Assembly: GCF_000172635.2 (NCBI RefSeq)
Contig: NC_018632.1
Span: 2,232,001 to 2,296,000, forward strand
Source: Alteromonas macleodii ATCC 27126
GTDB lineage: Bacteria; Pseudomonadota; Gammaproteobacteria; Enterobacterales; Alteromonadaceae
DNA: 64,000 bases
Reading direction: 5' to 3'
The notes below the pieces were generated by a model that was not told where the DNA came from, searched no databases, and saw only the letters and a program-made list of their open reading frames with translations. Shown here piece after piece: positions 19,780 through 28,223 of this stretch. The position numbers and the translations under genes are program-made. Each line of letters begins with the position of its first letter. Position 1 is the stretch's first letter.

Positions 19780-20658
19780 GTGCTTAGTTATCAACATGCC
19801 TTTCATGCGGGCAACCACGCTGATGTCATCAAACATCTTTGTTGGATTGGCGTTATCAACGCATTAAAGAAAAAAGATAAACCTTTTACGCTTTTCGACA
19901 CCCACGCAGGCGCGGGCGCTTACGATCTAACCGATGCCATGTCATCAAAAAATAAAGAGTACGAGACGGGTATTTCTCGTTTGCTTATAGATGATAAAGG
20001 CGTTCAGGACTTGCCAAATTTGTTGGCAGACTATCTATCGTTGTGTGAACCTTTTTTAGCACAACAACAATATCCGGGCTCACCGGCAATAAGCGCAAAA
20101 GCGAAAAGGGATGGTGATAATTTACACCTAATGGAACTTCATCCTGCGGAATTCGATAAACTAGACAAAAACGTATCCCGTTTACGAACCCGTAATAGCC
20201 ACGTACATAAACGAGACGGTTATGAAGGGCTTCGCGCACTCACGCCACCTAAACCCAATCGCGGTGCTATTTTAATCGACCCTCCTTATGAGCGCGTGAA
20301 TGAATATAGCGACCTTGTTAAGGGTGTGGAACAGGTATTTAAACGCTGGCAGCAGGCACAAATCGTAGTGTGGTATCCACTATTGTCAGAGAGGGCTGGT
20401 GCCAAAAGTGGTGCAAGTGAAGCTATGTGCGAGAAGCTTGCAGCATTAGGTAAACCCTGTTTTAAAGCAGAAATACATGTAGCAGAAAATACCCCAGATG
20501 CTGGAATGTATGGTTCTGGCGTATTCGTGTTAAACCCGCCTTGGCAATTAGATGCTAATTTAGAGAGCGCGCTAGAAAGCGTTGTTGGTATGTTAGGTGC
20601 TGATGAAACGGGTTATCACGCTACAGCGCATGTTACCTGGATAAACGAAGATAATTGA
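19780..20658 (+). CDS. rlmJ: 23S rRNA (adenine(2030)-N6)-methyltransferase RlmJ
   Basis: 292 residues with a GTG start. MLSYQHAFHAGNHADVIKH at the N-terminus is the RlmJ hallmark. Further motifs: FDTHAGAGAYDL (SAM site) and the catalytic LIDPPYERVNEY (DPPY, near residue 167), with YPGSPA in between. It methylates A2030 of 23S rRNA. Monocistronic, about 150 bp after the bkd terminator. Confidence 0.94.
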   Translation: MLSYQHAFHAGNHADVIKHLCWIGVINALKKKDKPFTLFDTHAGAGAYDLTDAMSSKNKEYETGISRLLIDDKGVQDLPNLLADYLSLCEPFLAQQQYPGSPAISAKAKRDGDNLHLMELHPAEFDKLDKNVSRLRTRNSHVHKRDGYEGLRALTPPKPNRGAILIDPPYERVNEYSDLVKGVEQVFKRWQQAQIVVWYPLLSERAGAKSGASEAMCEKLAALGKPCFKAEIHVAENTPDAGMYGSGVFVLNPPWQLDANLESALESVVGMLGADETGYHATAHVTWINEDN

Positions 20659-20741
20659 TTGCTGTGCAGTTTAACAATGGTAAGCGTATTGTTGCTGATT
20701 AATCTGTTTCAAAAAGTCACTAAAAGCGTGAAGTAAAAAAC

Positions 20742-22622
20742 ATGTCGCAACTCAAAGGCCTAAAACATTTCTATATACCCGATGAGCAGTCGATATATTT
20801 GCTATCCCATGCGGATGCGAAAAAACTAAAAGACTGGGTAAACCTTTGCATTTCACAGTTAGAAGGGTTGGGTTACAGTGACATCGAACTTTTAGGGAAA
20901 GGGGCCTTTGGTTTTGCGTTTGCAGGGAATGCACCAAGCGGTGAATCACGGGTATTTAAGTTTTCGCGAATAACGTTGCCGCAGCATGTGCAAGATAGAC
21001 TAGAAGAGGAAGCTTTTATGCTTTCTCACGTTAATCATGAGTTTGTGCCGCGGTTTATTGAATATCAACAAATACGCAAACAATCCATCTTGGTTATGGG
21101 GCGCGCACCTGGCGAAGACCTAGAAAAAGTCAGCTTGAAAACAGGCCCACTTTCGCCCCGTATTATCGTCAAAATTGCAGTGCAGGTCGGCGAACTTTTA
21201 TCCAGTTTTCGCCAATACAGTGAAAATGGAGAAATTAAACCCATTGTGCACGGAGACATAAAGCCCTCGAATCTGGTTTGGGATGCCGAAAATGAATCGG
21301 TTGGATTGATTGATTGGGGCTCTTCAGTGTTCGCACAGACTGACATCACTGGGCAATATGTAGGTAACAATGTAATGGATTTAATGTCGGGTGAACTGCA
21401 TCAAACTAATGCTCGACTTGGCGATGTTTATTTTATTGGCGAGGAGCAGCTTAATGGCGCACTCTCCAGCCCCCGCTTCGATGAACAAGGCTTGGCCAGT
21501 ACATTATATGCATTGGCATCAGGGCAATCGTGTCGTTACGGAAGCAAGGTTATTACACCTTCATCCCTTGGTCTTCCTAAAATGCTTGCTAATATCCTTG
21601 AGCACATGCTCAGTGAAGATCCAGAAAAGAGAAGGCAGGGCGGAGATTACCTGTTTAATCATCTCCACGTTTTGAAGAATATGGTTTTCACTCAAGACAA
21701 GCCAACACAATATACTCCGTTAATCCCTACATGGCTGGCCCACACTCAGAACCGTGCTGATATTGAAACCGTTGTTTACAGCTCTCGAAAATCTTACCTA
21801 CGCCAACAGGCAAGACTGTCTGACTCGTTAGATGAAAAAGACGTAGAGGAACTTCGTTATATAGACGATGCGCAATTTGACCGCTACTACAAAAACTATT
21901 TACAGGGCATGGGGGATACCGAAAAAGCATTTGTTTCTGCAATAAGCAGACTAGGCCGTTACCCTGTAGTTGGCGGTATGGCTGTGCGCTGGGAGCCAGA
22001 AGGTATATATGTCGATTCGAGCTTGAACTTATATGATGAATCAATGAAAGCAGCGTTTGATTTAGCAGTGAATAATGTCATTAATTTAGCAAGGGCTATT
22101 CACAAGCCCGCGGTGTTCAAATGTTGTATGTTCAACGCCAAAAACACGCTGCACATTGAACGCGAAAGTGAAGATGAAGACTTTAAACCAGCAGGCGGTA
22201 TGTTTATTCCCTACGAACTATCACGGGTTTCTGCACAAAAGGATGAAAGCCGTACTCACTCATATTTCGAAGATGGCGATGATCCAGATGAACTATTAAA
22301 GCTGCCTCAGGAGATTATCGATACCATCGTTCAACTTAATACAATACATCACACTGGTTGTATTATATTTGAAGCATTACCGCGGCATTTGAAAATTCAC
22401 AACTATTACACGTTGCTTGATCACAGCCAAGAAGAGCGCTTCTACGCATTATTAGCGCAACTCGTTCAGCAAATTCCCAAAATAAAAGGGCTAGGCATTT
22501 CAGGGTTTATGAAGTTACCCTATAAAGATACGCGCTTTTTCGAGCATAAAGCAAAATTGCCTGAAAAGTACTACCCGCGAAACCCAAAAGCAGTAATTGA
22601 AGAGAAAGTACAACATGTCTGA
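20742..22622 (+). CDS. Serine/threonine protein kinase-like protein with a novel C-terminal region
   Basis: 626 residues. A eukaryotic-type kinase fold covers about 40-310: glycine loop LLGKGAFGFAFAG, a lysine in RVFKFSR, catalytic loop VHGDIKPSNLVWD (near 169, HGD instead of HRD) and LIDWGSS (near 190, DWG instead of DFG). All catalytic residues are present, so activity is plausible. Residues about 330-626 match nothing I know: a mixed domain with YIDDAQFDRYYKNYLQG and CCMFNAKNTLHIE, no transmembrane segment. The last codons overlap the tesB start, so the two are translationally coupled. Target is unknown. Confidence 0.85.
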   Translation: MSQLKGLKHFYIPDEQSIYLLSHADAKKLKDWVNLCISQLEGLGYSDIELLGKGAFGFAFAGNAPSGESRVFKFSRITLPQHVQDRLEEEAFMLSHVNHEFVPRFIEYQQIRKQSILVMGRAPGEDLEKVSLKTGPLSPRIIVKIAVQVGELLSSFRQYSENGEIKPIVHGDIKPSNLVWDAENESVGLIDWGSSVFAQTDITGQYVGNNVMDLMSGELHQTNARLGDVYFIGEEQLNGALSSPRFDEQGLASTLYALASGQSCRYGSKVITPSSLGLPKMLANILEHMLSEDPEKRRQGGDYLFNHLHVLKNMVFTQDKPTQYTPLIPTWLAHTQNRADIETVVYSSRKSYLRQQARLSDSLDEKDVEELRYIDDAQFDRYYKNYLQGMGDTEKAFVSAISRLGRYPVVGGMAVRWEPEGIYVDSSLNLYDESMKAAFDLAVNNVINLARAIHKPAVFKCCMFNAKNTLHIERESEDEDFKPAGGMFIPYELSRVSAQKDESRTHSYFEDGDDPDELLKLPQEIIDTIVQLNTIHHTGCIIFEALPRHLKIHNYYTLLDHSQEERFYALLAQLVQQIPKIKGLGISGFMKLPYKDTRFFEHKAKLPEKYYPRNPKAVIEEKVQHV

Positions 22623-23475
22623 GATTAAACTATCGTCACTTTTTGAACTCGAAACAGTGGAAGCTGGCATCTATCGAGGTCAAAGCTGGGATTTAGGCTT
22701 CCGCGCCTTGTTTGGTGGACAAGTTTTGGGGCAAGCGTTAGCAGCTGCATACGAAACAGTGGAGGCTGGTAGAGTCGCACACTCATTCCACACTTATTTT
22801 TTACTACCAGGCGATGCTAAAAAGCCTGTAGTTTACGATGTTGAAGTAGTGCGAGACGGCAGAAGTTTCTCTGCTCGACGGGTTAAAGCCATTCAGGATG
22901 GTAGAAATATTTTCTACATGACAGCGTCTTTTCAGGTTCCTCAAGATGGCATGGAGCATCAAAACCCAACAATGCCAGATGTGCCTGCGCCGGAAGATGT
23001 GCAGTCTGACATTGAATTCTATGAAGCTAACTTCAATAAAATTGCACGGCCTATGCAAGAAGCGTTGAGCTATCATAAACCTGTAGATATTCGCACGGTA
23101 GATGCAGCTAACTCTTACCAGTCAGCGAAACGCGAACCGACGCGTTATATTTGGTTAAAAGCAAGAGACACAATGAATGCATCATTGACTGTTCATCAAG
23201 CTGCGCTTGCTTACGCATCAGATTATCATTTTCTCAGTACGTCGCTTCAACCACACGGTGTTGCGGTAACCGATAAATCACTTCGAATCGCAACGATAGA
23301 CCATGCTATGTGGTTCCACCGCCCAATCAATATGAACGAATGGTTATTGTATGCAATGGAGAGTCCCTTTAGCGGAGGCTCTAGAGGTTTGGTACGCGGA
23401 CAAATATTTAACCAAAATGGTGAACTTGTTGCGTCAACCATGCAAGAAGGATTAATGAGAAAAGTAGACGAATAG
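22615..23475 (+). CDS. tesB: Acyl-CoA thioesterase II
   Basis: 286 residues from [13 protein letters not shown]. The ATG at 22615 is preferred over a TTG at 22597 because it sits behind AGAGAAAG and matches the family N-terminus. It is a double hot-dog enzyme: [17 protein letters not shown] in the first half, [18 protein letters not shown] and [17 protein letters not shown] in the second. It hydrolyses medium- and long-chain acyl-CoA to free acid and CoA. It overlaps the kinase gene by 8 bp and is followed after 10 bp by the gamma-carbonic anhydrase-like gene. Confidence 0.94.
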   Translation: MSEIKLSSLFELETVEAGIYRGQSWDLGFRALFGGQVLGQALAAAYETVEAGRVAHSFHTYFLLPGDAKKPVVYDVEVVRDGRSFSARRVKAIQDGRNIFYMTASFQVPQDGMEHQNPTMPDVPAPEDVQSDIEFYEANFNKIARPMQEALSYHKPVDIRTVDAANSYQSAKREPTRYIWLKARDTMNASLTVHQAALAYASDYHFLSTSLQPHGVAVTDKSLRIATIDHAMWFHRPINMNEWLLYAMESPFSGGSRGLVRGQIFNQNGELVASTMQEGLMRKVDE

Positions 23476-23485
23476 GGAGAGGGTA

Positions 23486-24010
23486 ATGCGCTACAAATTA
23501 GGTTCTACATCACCGCTGGTTGATGAAAGTACGTTTATAGCGCCAGGCGCACATGTTATTGGTAATGTTGAACTCAAAGTGGGTTCAAGCGTTTGGTTCA
23601 ATGCGGTTATACGCGGCGATATGGACAAGATAACCGTTGGTGAAAATACGAATATCCAAGATGGCAGCGTATTACACACCGATGCAGGTATTCCTTTAGT
23701 GCTAGGTGAAGGGGTAACAGTAGGACATAAAGTCATGCTTCACGGCTGCGAGATTGGTGACTATTCCTTGATAGGAATTAACGCCGTCGTATTAAACGGT
23801 GCAAAAATTGGAAAGTACTGCATCATTGGCGCTAACGCTTTGATAACGGAAAACATGGAAATTCCAGATTACAGTTTAGTAGTTGGAGCGCCTGGTAAAG
23901 TCATTAGAACATTTGATGAGAAGATCGAACCCAAACTAAAAGCGTCCGCTGAACATTACGTAGATAACGCCAAAACATATAAGTCATCATTACAGCCAAT
24001 TGATAGCTGA
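23486..24010 (+). CDS. Gamma-carbonic anhydrase-like hexapeptide-repeat protein (YrdA type)
   Basis: 174 residues of left-handed beta-helix hexapeptide repeats: [38 protein letters not shown] and [18 protein letters not shown]. Histidines in LHTDAG, VGHKV and LHGCEIGD fit the three zinc ligands of the family. Members bind zinc; carbonic anhydrase activity is shown only for some, and others (PaaY type) act as thioesterases. Placement right after tesB makes a CoA-ester role worth considering. Third gene of the kinase-tesB operon, with a good GGGAGAGGG ribosome site. Confidence 0.9.
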   Translation: MRYKLGSTSPLVDESTFIAPGAHVIGNVELKVGSSVWFNAVIRGDMDKITVGENTNIQDGSVLHTDAGIPLVLGEGVTVGHKVMLHGCEIGDYSLIGINAVVLNGAKIGKYCIIGANALITENMEIPDYSLVVGAPGKVIRTFDEKIEPKLKASAEHYVDNAKTYKSSLQPIDS

Positions 24011-24050
24011 AATTTAAGACTAGGCTGTTCGCGATATTTTGAATCCCAAT

Positions 24051-24153
24051 AAAAAATGCCCAGAACAAACGTTCCGGGCCTAGGGGAATGGCTCATTGCT
24101 GAGCCGTGCGCTAACTTTTACACAGGAGAGTTTAAATAAAATCTTTTAAACGG
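24051..24153 (-). ncRNA. Candidate small RNA with terminator hairpin
   Basis: On the minus strand a GC stem (24058-24079, 9 bp with one G-U pair, loop of 4) is followed by six U (24051-24056). Upstream is a perfect hairpin GGCTCA-GCAA-TGAGCC (24090-24105). Upstream again is a single-stranded CUCUCCU (24124-24130) that is complementary to Shine-Dalgarno sequences, and a possible -10 TATACT (24160-24165). No coding gene on this strand needs a terminator here: both neighbours are on the plus strand. The promoter has no good -35 and the family is not recognised. Confidence 0.45.
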
Positions 24154-24165
24154 ACAATGAGTATA

Positions 24166-24529
24166 GAATACATTTGTTTAAATTATAAACAATTTTTGTG
24201 TGAATTTTATCTTACACTCTCAACGTCAGTTAAATTGTAGAACTTATACGTTAGTAATCAATGGACTAAAAACTGGTCGGATGTGATGTTTTTTGAGAAA
24301 AAGATGTACAGTTTATATCCACATGTTGCACACATTTTATCCACGTGATGAAGCGTTGTTAATATATACCCTTTTTAAATATATAGACTTACTTTCATTC
24401 ATGTAAGTTATGTTGAAAACAGACGGTTGTACCATGCCATTATCCTTGTAGTATGACGTCAACGTTCATGCTAAATATGCGTGATACTGACTCTAAAAAC
24501 AGGCTCTTACATTAATACGAGGATGGATT
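24166..24529. other. AT-rich intergenic region upstream of the aminotransferase
   Basis: About 360 bp without a gene. It should contain the promoter of the aminotransferase and possibly that of the small RNA candidate. It carries a half FadR-like site at 24271-24287 and isolated DnaA-box-like words. Nothing firmer is supported. Confidence 0.4.
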
Positions 24530-25651
24530 ATGCAATCATTTTCTACTTTTATTCCCCCTGAACGGACTTTGATGGGTCCTGGACCATCCGATGTTAACCC
24601 CAGAATTTTAAACGCCATGGCGAGACCCACCCTGGGCCATCTCGATCCATTATTCATTGAGTTAATGGACCAAACCAAGCAGCTTTTACAGTATGCGTTT
24701 AAAACTGAGAATGCACTTACTATGCCTATTTCTGCTCCGGGCTCAGCAGGAATGGAGGCATGTTTTGTTAATCTTGTAGAACCAGGCGATAAGGTACTCG
24801 TGTGTATTAACGGCGTATTTGGCAATCGAATGGTCGAAAACGTAGAGCGTTGTGGTGGTGAGGCTATTACCGTCAACAATACATGGGGCGAGCAAACTGA
24901 CCTTAATGTGGTAGAAGACACCCTTAAAGCCAATCCGGATATTAAGATCCTTGCCTTTGTTCACGCAGAAACATCTACGGGCGTACGCAATGAAGCCAAA
25001 GCGCTTTGTGAGCTGGCTAAAAAGTATGATTGTCTTAGCATTGTTGATGCAGTTACCTCTCTTGGAGGTGTCGAGTTAGATGTTGACGGTTGGAGCATTG
25101 ACGCTATTTATTCAGGTTCGCAGAAGTGTTTGAGTTGCGTGCCGGGTATCTCTCCTGTTTCATTTAGTGAAAGAGCAGTTAACGTTATTCAAAACCGAAA
25201 AACGAAAGTGCAAAGCTGGTTTCTAGACATGAACTTGATTGTTGGTTATTGGGGGCAGGGCGCCAAGCGTGCCTACCACCATACCGCACCTGTCAACAGT
25301 ATGTACGCTATGTACGAAGCACTTCTGATTTTAAAAGAAGAAGGCTTAGAAAATGCGTGGCAGCGTCATGCATTGGGTCATGAAAAACTTGCGCAGGGTT
25401 TAAGTGAACTTGGGTTAGAGCTAACGGTAGACAGTGCTTATCGTTTGCCTCAATTAAATGTAGTTAAAATTCCAGACGGCGTAGACGATGCTGCCGTTCG
25501 CAAGCAATTGCTTGAAGATTTTAATTTAGAAATCGGCGCCGGTTTAGGCGATCATGCCGGTAAAGTATGGCGAATTGGTCTTATGGGATACGCATGTAAA
25601 CCCCGTAATATCGATCACTGCCTTGCTGCGTTGCGCACTGTGCTTAAGTAA
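24530..25651 (+). CDS. Class V aminotransferase, alanine/serine-glyoxylate type
   Basis: 373 residues, PLP fold type I. It begins with LMGPGPSDVNPRILNAMARP and contains ISAPGSAGMEACFVNLVEPG, the aspartate in SIVDAVTSLGG, and the PLP lysine in GSQKCLSCVPG. The C-terminal RIGLMGYACKPRNIDHCL is typical of alanine-glyoxylate aminotransferases. It should convert glyoxylate to glycine with alanine or serine as donor. Serine-glyoxylate, or another substrate of the wider group such as (S)-ureidoglycine, cannot be excluded. Single gene with a GAGGA ribosome site. Confidence 0.88.
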   Translation: MQSFSTFIPPERTLMGPGPSDVNPRILNAMARPTLGHLDPLFIELMDQTKQLLQYAFKTENALTMPISAPGSAGMEACFVNLVEPGDKVLVCINGVFGNRMVENVERCGGEAITVNNTWGEQTDLNVVEDTLKANPDIKILAFVHAETSTGVRNEAKALCELAKKYDCLSIVDAVTSLGGVELDVDGWSIDAIYSGSQKCLSCVPGISPVSFSERAVNVIQNRKTKVQSWFLDMNLIVGYWGQGAKRAYHHTAPVNSMYAMYEALLILKEEGLENAWQRHALGHEKLAQGLSELGLELTVDSAYRLPQLNVVKIPDGVDDAAVRKQLLEDFNLEIGAGLGDHAGKVWRIGLMGYACKPRNIDHCLAALRTVLK

Positions 25652-26042
25652 AACGCCTAGCGCCTTTTAATCTTTTCGGTCAACACGTTCAGCGAGATGC
25701 TTAGCTGAACGGTTGGCTTTTAGCCGTTTAGCATATAAAACCCATTTAACATAGCGCGTTGATATCAGTCCGCATAGATCATTACCCACTCAGTGAGATT
25801 TAAAATCTTCGTAATCACGTCGTGTTACCGCAGGTATAGTGGCACTACATCAAGTTGACTGGTATTACTTATCCATTTTTGGGTCTTGCCTCATAAAAAG
25901 CGCATCTCGGCGAAGTTATATCTCTTCTCGTCTTAGTTCAGTGCTAAGATTTCGTTTATTGCGTATATTCATAAACTATTCAGTTTTAAACATTTATCCT
26001 TTAGGTAACGTAATTAAAAGGCACCATAAAAAAGGAATCTCT
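25652..26042. other. Intergenic region with competing hairpins, no gene
   Basis: About 390 bp. Near the left end an 8-bp stem CGTTCAGC/GCTGAACG (25686-25711) overlaps a second hairpin AACGG...CCGTT. The two are mutually exclusive. The stretch beyond holds the SIMPL promoter; an in-frame upstream extension of the SIMPL ORF here is rejected because the signal peptide and ribosome site support the start at 26043. Confidence 0.4.
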
Positions 26043-26774
26043 ATGAAAATGATCACGCGTACTAATACTTATTCGACAGCTAAAAGTGTAGTTAAAAAAG
26101 CATTGTTAGCTTCATCATTTATTGCCTTATCTGCACCTATGGTTTCTGCACAGGCCGCACAAGAAGCGGTTATAAATGTGCAAGGCGTAGGAGCGGTAGA
26201 AGTGACACCAAATGCTTATTCAGTCACACTCGTTGTTGAAGAAGAAGGTAATACAGTAGGTAAACTGAACACTCAGCTTGATTCGGATCTGCGTTCTATT
26301 GTTAAGTTCTTGCTTAATCAAGGTATAGATGAAAAGCACATTCAGAGTATGCAAGTACGCTTACAACCTCGCTATATCAATACGCCTCAAGGCCGTCAGC
26401 AAGAAGGTTTCACGTTGTCACGAGATATCACCGTCACATCTACTGACCTTGAAACTTATGACAAAGTATTAGATGGCGTGCTCAAACGAGGTGTTGATCG
26501 CATACAACAATTCAACTTTATTTCAGTTGGTGAAGGCGATGCCTATCAAAAAGCACTTATCTCTGCGGTAAAAGACGCAAAGCAACGTGCACACTTATTA
26601 GCAAAAGAATTAGAGATTGAAGTAGGTGAAGTTGTTGCAATCTCAGAATCTGGTGGCAATATGCCGATTCCAGTAATGCGCGCAGAAGCTTTTGCCAAAG
26701 ACATGTCTATGTCTTTACCTGGCCAAGAGCGCATAGAAGCGCGTGTTAATGTGTCTTTTAACATTGTTCAATAG
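26043..26774 (+). CDS. Periplasmic SIMPL (DUF541) protein
   Basis: 243 residues from the ATG at 26043, behind AAAGGAATCT. Signal peptide about 1-37 (ALLASSFIALSAPMVSAQA). The mature part is a SIMPL domain: INVQGVGAVEVTPNAYSVTL, a conserved DLETYDKVLDGVLKRGVD, and KDAKQRAHLLAKELEIEVGE near the end. Family members such as E. coli YggE are periplasmic or outer-membrane associated and linked to oxidative stress tolerance; the molecular function is not settled. It precedes msrC by 12 bp and may share its transcript. Confidence 0.88.
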   Translation: MKMITRTNTYSTAKSVVKKALLASSFIALSAPMVSAQAAQEAVINVQGVGAVEVTPNAYSVTLVVEEEGNTVGKLNTQLDSDLRSIVKFLLNQGIDEKHIQSMQVRLQPRYINTPQGRQQEGFTLSRDITVTSTDLETYDKVLDGVLKRGVDRIQQFNFISVGEGDAYQKALISAVKDAKQRAHLLAKELEIEVGEVVAISESGGNMPIPVMRAEAFAKDMSMSLPGQERIEARVNVSFNIVQ

Positions 26775-26786
26775 CAGGAAATTCGT

Positions 26787-27242
26787 TTGAAAGAACAACA
26801 GTACGGTCAGTTAATAAACCAAGCAAAGAGCTTGGTTTCTGGCGAGCACGATCTTATCGCTAACATGGCAAATATAAGTGCGCTGCTTTTCAATAGCCTC
26901 GAAGAGGTGAATTGGGCAGGTTTTTACCTTTATAAAGAAGAGCAGTTGGTACTCGGTCCATTTCAGGGGCAACCAGCATGTATTCGCATTCCACTTGGAA
27001 AAGGCGTTTGCGGAACGAGTGCAAGTACCAGAACTGTTCAGCGTATAGCAGACGTTCATCAGTTCGAAGGACACATTGCCTGCGATGCAGCGTCAAACTC
27101 TGAGATTGTTGTTCCACTAGTGCTAAACGATGTGCTGGTTGGCGTACTTGATATCGACAGCCCTGTTTTTGAACGCTTTACCGAAGAAGACGAAAAAGGG
27201 CTCGTTGAAATTGCTCAAATTCTTATGGATTCGCAGAAATAA
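26787..27242 (+). CDS. msrC: Free methionine-(R)-sulfoxide reductase (GAF domain)
   Basis: 151 residues, TTG start behind AGGAA. GAF domain with the fRMsr signatures GKGVCGTSASTRTVQRIADV, then FEGHIACDAASNSEIVVPL. The cysteines in GVCGTS and IACDAAS are the redox pair of the family; a third cysteine sits at PACIRIP. It reduces free methionine-R-sulfoxide in the cytoplasm. E. coli has the same neighbourhood (msrC/yebR before proQ and prc). Confidence 0.93.
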   Translation: MKEQQYGQLINQAKSLVSGEHDLIANMANISALLFNSLEEVNWAGFYLYKEEQLVLGPFQGQPACIRIPLGKGVCGTSASTRTVQRIADVHQFEGHIACDAASNSEIVVPLVLNDVLVGVLDIDSPVFERFTEEDEKGLVEIAQILMDSQK

Positions 27243-27244
27243 TT

Positions 27245-27535
27245 ATGAAATCCAGTGTTGATATTCACGTTGTTTTATCCACGTATGAGGATATGGAAGA
27301 CTTTCATGATGACCCAGATGAGGCATCTGAACGTTTAAATTTCATCTTACATGCGGTGTACGACAATGCAGAAGAAGATATTGAAACACAGCGTTTAGAG
27401 CAAATTTTGCACTACGCATGGGAATCTTGGCAACAAGATAAGCATTTATTAGAAATAGATGACGACGAATTGCTTGATTGGGTTGACCACACGCTGGCAA
27501 CTTGGGATGATGCAAGTAACGATGAAATCTCCTGA
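27245..27535 (+). CDS. Small acidic protein of unknown function
   Basis: 96 residues, very acidic (many D and E, for example IEIDDDELL-like stretches and a WDDASNDEIS end). No signal peptide, membrane segment or metal motif. It starts 3 bp after msrC and ends 17 bp before proQ, so it is almost certainly translated as part of the operon. Predicted mainly helical. The family is not recognised; E. coli has no equivalent at this position as far as I recall. Confidence 0.72.
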   Translation: MKSSVDIHVVLSTYEDMEDFHDDPDEASERLNFILHAVYDNAEEDIETQRLEQILHYAWESWQQDKHLLEIDDDELLDWVDHTLATWDDASNDEIS

Positions 27536-27551
27536 ATAATTTAGAAAGTTA

Positions 27552-28220
27552 ATGGAATCACCAGAGAAGTTTACCAACAGTAAGGAAGTGATAGCTTTCC
27601 TTGCAGAGACCTTTCCGAAATGTTTTAGCATTGAAGGCGAGGCCCGCCCACTTAAGATCGGTATTTTTCAAGATCTTGCCACACGTTTAGAAGAAGAGGA
27701 ACGCGTTAGCAAAACCTTACTTCGTTCTACACTACGACATTACACCAACAGCTGGCGCTATCTTCATAGCATCAAAGAAGGTGCAAACCGTGTAGATTTA
27801 GACGGCGTTGAAGGCGATGCAATTGAAAAAGAACACGCTGATCATGCGCAGCAGCAGTTAGAAGAAAGCAAAGCAAAAGCAGCTGAAAAGCGCAAAGCTA
27901 AGCTAGCTCAGCAGCCTAAGCGAAAAGATAAACGTCAATTTAATCGTCCAAAAGGTGAAAAATCTGCAAATTCGGACCATGCTGATACTAAGCGCGGAAC
28001 TAAACCGAAAAATAACAGACCAAACAATACACCACCTGCGAAATTGACAGATAGCGATTTACAGCAAGGTACGCAAGTTACCGTTAAATTAGGTAAAGCA
28101 CCTATGCCTGCAGTAATTACCGAAGTAGCTAAAGATGGCATTCACGTTCAATTAGACTCAGGCATGGTAGTTAAAGTAAACGCAGACGCTTTACGTTTGG
28201 CACGCTCCAAGAGGTCGTAA
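27552..28220 (+). CDS. proQ: RNA chaperone ProQ
   Basis: 222 residues. The FinO/ProQ domain fills about 1-110: FTNSKEVIAFLAETFPKCFS, ARPLKIGIFQDLATRL and LRSTLRHYTNSWRYLHSI. A basic, low-complexity linker (K, R, Q, P; about 110-170) leads to a Tudor-like C-terminal domain (GTQVTVKLGKAPMPAVITEV ... ALRLARSKRS). ProQ binds many sRNAs and mRNA 3' ends. It lies 3 bp before prc, as in E. coli. Full length. Confidence 0.95.
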   Translation: MESPEKFTNSKEVIAFLAETFPKCFSIEGEARPLKIGIFQDLATRLEEEERVSKTLLRSTLRHYTNSWRYLHSIKEGANRVDLDGVEGDAIEKEHADHAQQQLEESKAKAAEKRKAKLAQQPKRKDKRQFNRPKGEKSANSDHADTKRGTKPKNNRPNNTPPAKLTDSDLQQGTQVTVKLGKAPMPAVITEVAKDGIHVQLDSGMVVKVNADALRLARSKRS

Positions 28221-28223
28221 AAT

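Noticed and set aside
24157..24240. 27-codon ORF with an AGGAGAG upstream on the plus strand
   Set aside because: The site is 26 bp from the ATG, too far for ribosome binding, and the peptide is unremarkable; the AGGAGAG is better explained as the complement of the sRNA seed.
24337..24345. DnaA-box-like words (TTATCCACG) near 24.3 kb
   Set aside because: Only one or two imperfect boxes in AT-rich DNA, with no dnaA, dnaN or gidA nearby; not an origin.
25839..26042. In-frame upstream extension of the SIMPL ORF
   Set aside because: The signal peptide and the AAAGGAATCT site both point to the ATG at 26043; the extension lacks a good start and protein-like composition.
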